From contig JAHZBS010000096.1 of the NCBI GenBank assembly GCA_019423265.1, positions 1 to 8,840 of the forward strand: a stretch of DNA of 8,840 nucleotides. The letters are read 5' to 3'. A model generated the notes under the pieces. It was not told where the DNA came from. It made no database searches and saw only the letters and a list, made by a program, of their open reading frames with translations. The translations under genes and the position numbers were made by a program. This DNA comes from Clostridiales bacterium (lineage in GTDB: Bacteria > Bacillota_A > Clostridia > Lachnospirales > Bianqueaceae). Shown in pieces: positions 7,132 to 8,840 of this stretch (position 1 is the stretch's first letter; the number at the start of each line of letters is the position of its first letter).

Positions 7132-7578
7132 ATGAGTAAAATGGATGTTGTTCGCCAGGAGATGGTCAAGGCGATGAAAAATAAGGATGCACAGCGCAAA
7201 GAAACCCTGTCGCTGCTGTTGTCGGCCCTGAAGGCGAAATATATCGATAAGCGCGATGAACTGACGGAAGAGGAAGAGAATGCCATTGTGCTAAAAGAAA
7301 TCAAGCAGACCCAGGAGACAATGGAGGCTACGCCGGCGGATCGAACGGAGATTCTGGAAGAATGCCGGCTTCGCATAGCGGTGCTCAATGAATTTGCCCC
7401 TGCGATGATGGGGGAAGATGAGATTCGCGCTGCAATCGCAAAGGTGCTGGCTGATCTAGGGATCGAAGCGCCAACGGCAAGGGATAAAGGCAAGATCATG
7501 AAAAATCTCATGCCATTGGTGAAGGGGAAGGCCGACGGCGCTCTGGTCAATAAGCTGGTTGGAGAGGCAATCGCCTAA
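7132..7578 (+). CDS. GatB/YqeY-domain protein
   Basis: A 148-residue, mostly helical protein of the GatB/YqeY family, related to the tRNA-binding tail domain of the GatB subunit of Asp/Glu-tRNA amidotransferase. The free-standing form has no firmly established role. Family features are RKETLSLLLSALKAK (22-36), KEIKQTQE (55-62), EFAPAMMGEDEI (87-98, usually YLPxxLSEEEI) and the C-terminal GKIMKNLMPLVKGKADG (120-136). Length is typical. The ATG at 7132 is preferred over 7126 because GGAGG (7119-7123) is 8 bases from 7132 but only 2 from 7126. In bacilli yqeY usually follows rpsU; here it has its own promoter and is followed by a tRNA gene. No terminator is visible before the tRNA promoter, so readthrough into the tRNA is possible. 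Confidence 0.92.
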   Translation: MSKMDVVRQEMVKAMKNKDAQRKETLSLLLSALKAKYIDKRDELTEEEENAIVLKEIKQTQETMEATPADRTEILEECRLRIAVLNEFAPAMMGEDEIRAAIAKVLADLGIEAPTARDKGKIMKNLMPLVKGKADGALVNKLVGEAIA

Positions 7579-7631
7579 AAATCCAATCCACAGTATGGCG
7601 CCCCTGATTTTCCGTTTTTTCAAAAAAAAGG

Positions 7632-7660
7632 TTGACTTTTATTGTCGCATATGCTATCAT
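7632..7660 (+). promoter_or_regulatory. Promoter of the tRNA-Thr gene
   Basis: TTGACT (7632-7637, 5/6) and TATCAT (7655-7660, 5/6) are separated by exactly 17 bases. Transcription should start near 7667, giving a leader of about 25 nt before the mature tRNA. The -35 is directly preceded by a run of eight A (7622-7629), which may act as an UP-like element. The strength suits a stable RNA gene. Confidence 0.85.
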
Positions 7661-7691
7661 ATTTAGCGTTGACGGTCTAAATGGACGTCGT

Positions 7692-7764
7692 GCTCCTGTA
7701 GCTCAGTCGGCAGAGCGTCGCCTTGGTAAGGCGGAGGTCAGCAGTTCAAGTCTGCCCGGGAGCT
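7692..7764 (+). tRNA. tRNA-Thr (anticodon GGT)
   Basis: A full cloverleaf can be drawn. The acceptor stem is GCTCCTG/CGGGAGC (7692-7698 with 7757-7763, one T-G pair). The D arm is GCTC/GAGC around AGTCGGCA (7701-7716). The anticodon arm TCGCC/GGCGG (7718-7722 with 7730-7734) carries loop TTGGTAA with anticodon GGT at 7725-7727, reading ACC/ACT. The variable loop is AGGTC, and the T arm AGCAG/CTGCC has loop TTCAAGT. The outermost T-stem pair (A7740 with C7756) is mismatched. Position 73 is T, as in some clostridial tRNA-Thr, and CCA is not encoded, so it must be added after transcription. It has its own promoter and terminator. Confidence 0.95.
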
Positions 7765-7774
7765 TGCTGATTTG

Positions 7775-7804
7775 GCGGGTCTCAGAGGATGAGGCTCGCT
7801 TTTT
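7775..7804 (+). terminator. Terminator of the tRNA-Thr transcript
   Basis: GCGGGTCTCA (7775-7784) pairs with TGAGGCTCGC (7790-7799) over 10 bp, two of them G-T pairs, around loop GAGGA, followed by five T (7800-7804). It begins 10 bases after the tRNA. The 78 bases from 7805 to the minus-strand terminator hold nothing I can identify. Confidence 0.8.
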
Positions 7805-7882
7805 GTTGCTCCTTTTCTTTTCAAGCATACGGCCCAATCGGATTCCGAGGTGGATGCGATAAGGGCGGAGCGGAGTACGCCC

Positions 7883-7909
7883 AAAAAAAGGACCCCGTAT
7901 AGGGGCTCT
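7883..7909 (-). terminator. Intrinsic terminator of the HTH-Uma2 gene
   Basis: Read on the minus strand, AGAGCCCC pairs with GGGGTCCT around TATAC (one A-C mismatch, one G-T pair), leading into seven T (7889-7883). It starts 9 bases after the stop codon at 7918. It may also block converging transcription only weakly, as the plus-strand reading has no T-run. Confidence 0.75.
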
Positions 7910-7917
7910 CAGAGGGC

Positions 7918-8688
7918 TTATTCGAGGTCTAGTTGGGTGAAGTCGATACTAAGATTTTCTAAGGAGCGGACCGGAATCGTGTCGCGGAAGGTGTGCGCTG
8001 CTGGTACCAAATCGCTATCGAGTTGATAGACCGTTACCGCTTCCCTGTCCGGATTCACGATCCAGTACTCCCTGACTCCATATTCTGCGTAAAGGTTAAG
8101 TTTTGTCAGGTAATCTCGGCGGGCAGTGCTGGGGCTGACGATTTCAATAATCCACGTCGGAGCGCCGATGCACCCCTTTTCCGTGATCTTATCCCGATCA
8201 CAGATGACCATCAAGTCCGGCTGTACGATGTTGGGCGTGTCCTCGTCTTCGTGTTGGAGATAGACATCGAAAGGGGCGGGGAATACTTCACAGGTTTTGC
8301 CTCTTAAATAGAGGCTGATTTCTGTGTGTAAGAAACTGAGTGTCCTCTGATGATTTGCACTGGGCCCGGCCATGTAATAGATTTCGCCGTCGATCAGCTC
8401 CGCCCGGACATCTTCGCCCAGGGCTTCCCAATCTGCTAGGCTCGCTTTCTTGAATTCTTGTAGTGCCATGGTCTCCTCAACTTCATCGGGGATGTATTCC
8501 ATGATGTCCCCCGGTTGACAGTTTAAAAGTTTACAAACTTTAGCAATGTTGCTCCATGAAATCGGCTTCTGCTCCCTTAACGATTGTATAACACCTTCTG
8601 CAAGAAGCTTTTCCCTGCGAAGGGTACTAGTGTTGTAACCTTTTTCCTTAAGGGCCGAAAGGACATCTAACTTAAAAACAACTGGCAA
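7918..8688 (-). CDS. HTH (Xre/Cro-type) - Uma2 (DUF820) fusion protein
   Basis: The 256-residue protein joins two domains. Residues about 5-69 (FKLDVLSALKEKGYNT to LLNCQPGDIMEYIPDE) match the small Cro/Xre-type DNA-binding domain common as a stand-alone protein in Clostridia. Residues about 74-250 match Uma2/DUF820, a PD-(D/E)xK nuclease-fold family whose cellular role is poorly known. Uma2 landmarks are ELIDGEIYYMAGPSANHQ (97-114), QPDLMVICD (156-164, Asp158), WIIEIVSPST (179-188, Glu182) then Lys196, and GVREYWIVNPD (204-214), so the presumed catalytic residues are present. The TTG at 8688 is chosen: it gives the usual MPVVFKLD start, AAGGA lies 9 bases upstream, and the promoter at 8731-8759 excludes the ATG at 8799. 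GTG 8706 is an alternative. A GAGGAG-ACC-ATG at 8478-8467 could start a separate Uma2 protein of 183 residues. It is monocistronic. Confidence 0.85.
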   Translation of the reverse strand: MPVVFKLDVLSALKEKGYNTSTLRREKLLAEGVIQSLREQKPISWSNIAKVCKLLNCQPGDIMEYIPDEVEETMALQEFKKASLADWEALGEDVRAELIDGEIYYMAGPSANHQRTLSFLHTEISLYLRGKTCEVFPAPFDVYLQHEDEDTPNIVQPDLMVICDRDKITEKGCIGAPTWIIEIVSPSTARRDYLTKLNLYAEYGVREYWIVNPDREAVTVYQLDSDLVPAAHTFRDTIPVRSLENLSIDFTQLDLE

Positions 8689-8723
8689 CTTCCCTCTTCC
8701 TTCCACCGCTAAAACTTTTTTCC

Positions 8724-8759
8724 TGTATGGATTATACCATACAAATACACAGAAATCAA
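8724..8759 (-). promoter_or_regulatory. Extended -10 promoter with overlapping palindromic operator
   Basis: On the minus strand TTGATT (8759-8754, 4/6) is followed after 17 bases by a perfect TATAAT (8736-8731), with TGG just before it forming an extended -10. The -10 is flanked by perfect 7-bp inverted arms, TGTATGG (8724-8730) and CCATACA (8737-8743). A protein bound there would block RNA polymerase. Transcription would start near 8724, about 35 bases before the TTG start. Autorepression by the HTH domain of the gene product is the natural inference but is not shown by the sequence. Confidence 0.75.
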
Positions 8760-8840
8760 TGTAAAATGTGGATATAATGTAATGTTCCTTAAATGCCAAA
8801 GTAAATTCCAGTTCACATATCCCTACTGGATTTAAGTCTG

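Noticed and set aside
7041..7550. 169-codon antisense open frame over the GatB/YqeY gene
   Set aside because: Serine- and isoleucine-rich composition typical of antisense translation, spanning the yqeY promoter; not supported as a gene.
7632..7862. Open frame of 76 codons across the tRNA gene
   Set aside because: It is a translation of the tRNA-Thr gene and its promoter and terminator, and the -35 box overlaps its start. It is not a protein gene.
8689..8799. N-terminal extension of the HTH-Uma2 frame from the ATG at 8799
   Set aside because: The extended -10 promoter and palindrome lie downstream of that ATG, and homologous HTH domains begin at about MPVVFKLD.
8807..8830. Short inverted repeat TCCAGT/ACTGGA at the window end
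   Set aside because: Only 6 bp with a 12-base loop, no T-run and no gene context within the window; too weak to call.
7692..8840. tRNA-Thr as an integration site for a mobile element carrying the HTH-Uma2 gene
   Set aside because: No integrase is present and no second copy of the tRNA 3' end can be seen in the window; composition does not change sharply.

Overview
The window looks like a chromosomal segment of a low-to-mid GC Gram-positive bacterium, most likely a gut-type Clostridia (Lachnospirales/Oscillospirales-like). The reasons are strong AGGAGG-type ribosome sites, TTGACA/TATAAT promoters with 17-base spacers, T-tract hairpin terminators, and Clostridia-like variants of PurN ([14 protein letters not shown]) and PurD (GMDDPL). 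The genus cannot be fixed from the sequence.

Layout. (1) 121-900 (+) encodes an unrecognised protein with one membrane segment and an outside domain. It is preceded by a 13-bp tandem repeat with inverted-repeat character. (2) 906-1015 is a long imperfect hairpin ending in a T-run. (3) 1068-4909 (+) is a purine biosynthesis operon, purC-purM-purN-purD, behind one near-consensus promoter. purM/purN and purN/purD overlap; purC and purM are separated by about 100 bases holding a terminator-like hairpin. A strong terminator closes the operon. (4) 4984-6984 (-) is a convergent GH31 glycosidase whose catalytic aspartates are kept but whose sugar-pocket motifs differ from classical alpha-glucosidases. 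(5) A GatB/YqeY-domain protein (7132-7578, +) is divergent from it, each with its own promoter. (6) A tRNA-Thr(GGT) gene at 7692-7764 has its own promoter and terminator. (7) 7918-8688 (-) encodes a fusion of an Xre/Cro-type DNA-binding domain with a Uma2 (DUF820) nuclease-fold domain. Its extended -10 promoter lies inside a perfect 7-bp-arm palindrome, which suggests autoregulation.

Functionally, the four pur enzymes supply steps 2, 3, 5 and 7 (8 in some counts) of IMP synthesis; purF, purL/Q, purE, purB and purH are not in the window. The remaining genes are independent transcription units with no evident shared pathway. The parts most worth a second look are the HTH-Uma2 fusion with its palindromic promoter, the GH31 variant active site, and the unexplained structured intergenic DNA (70-103, 906-1015, 1874-1905). 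I see no CRISPR array, insertion sequence, prophage or clear defence island.
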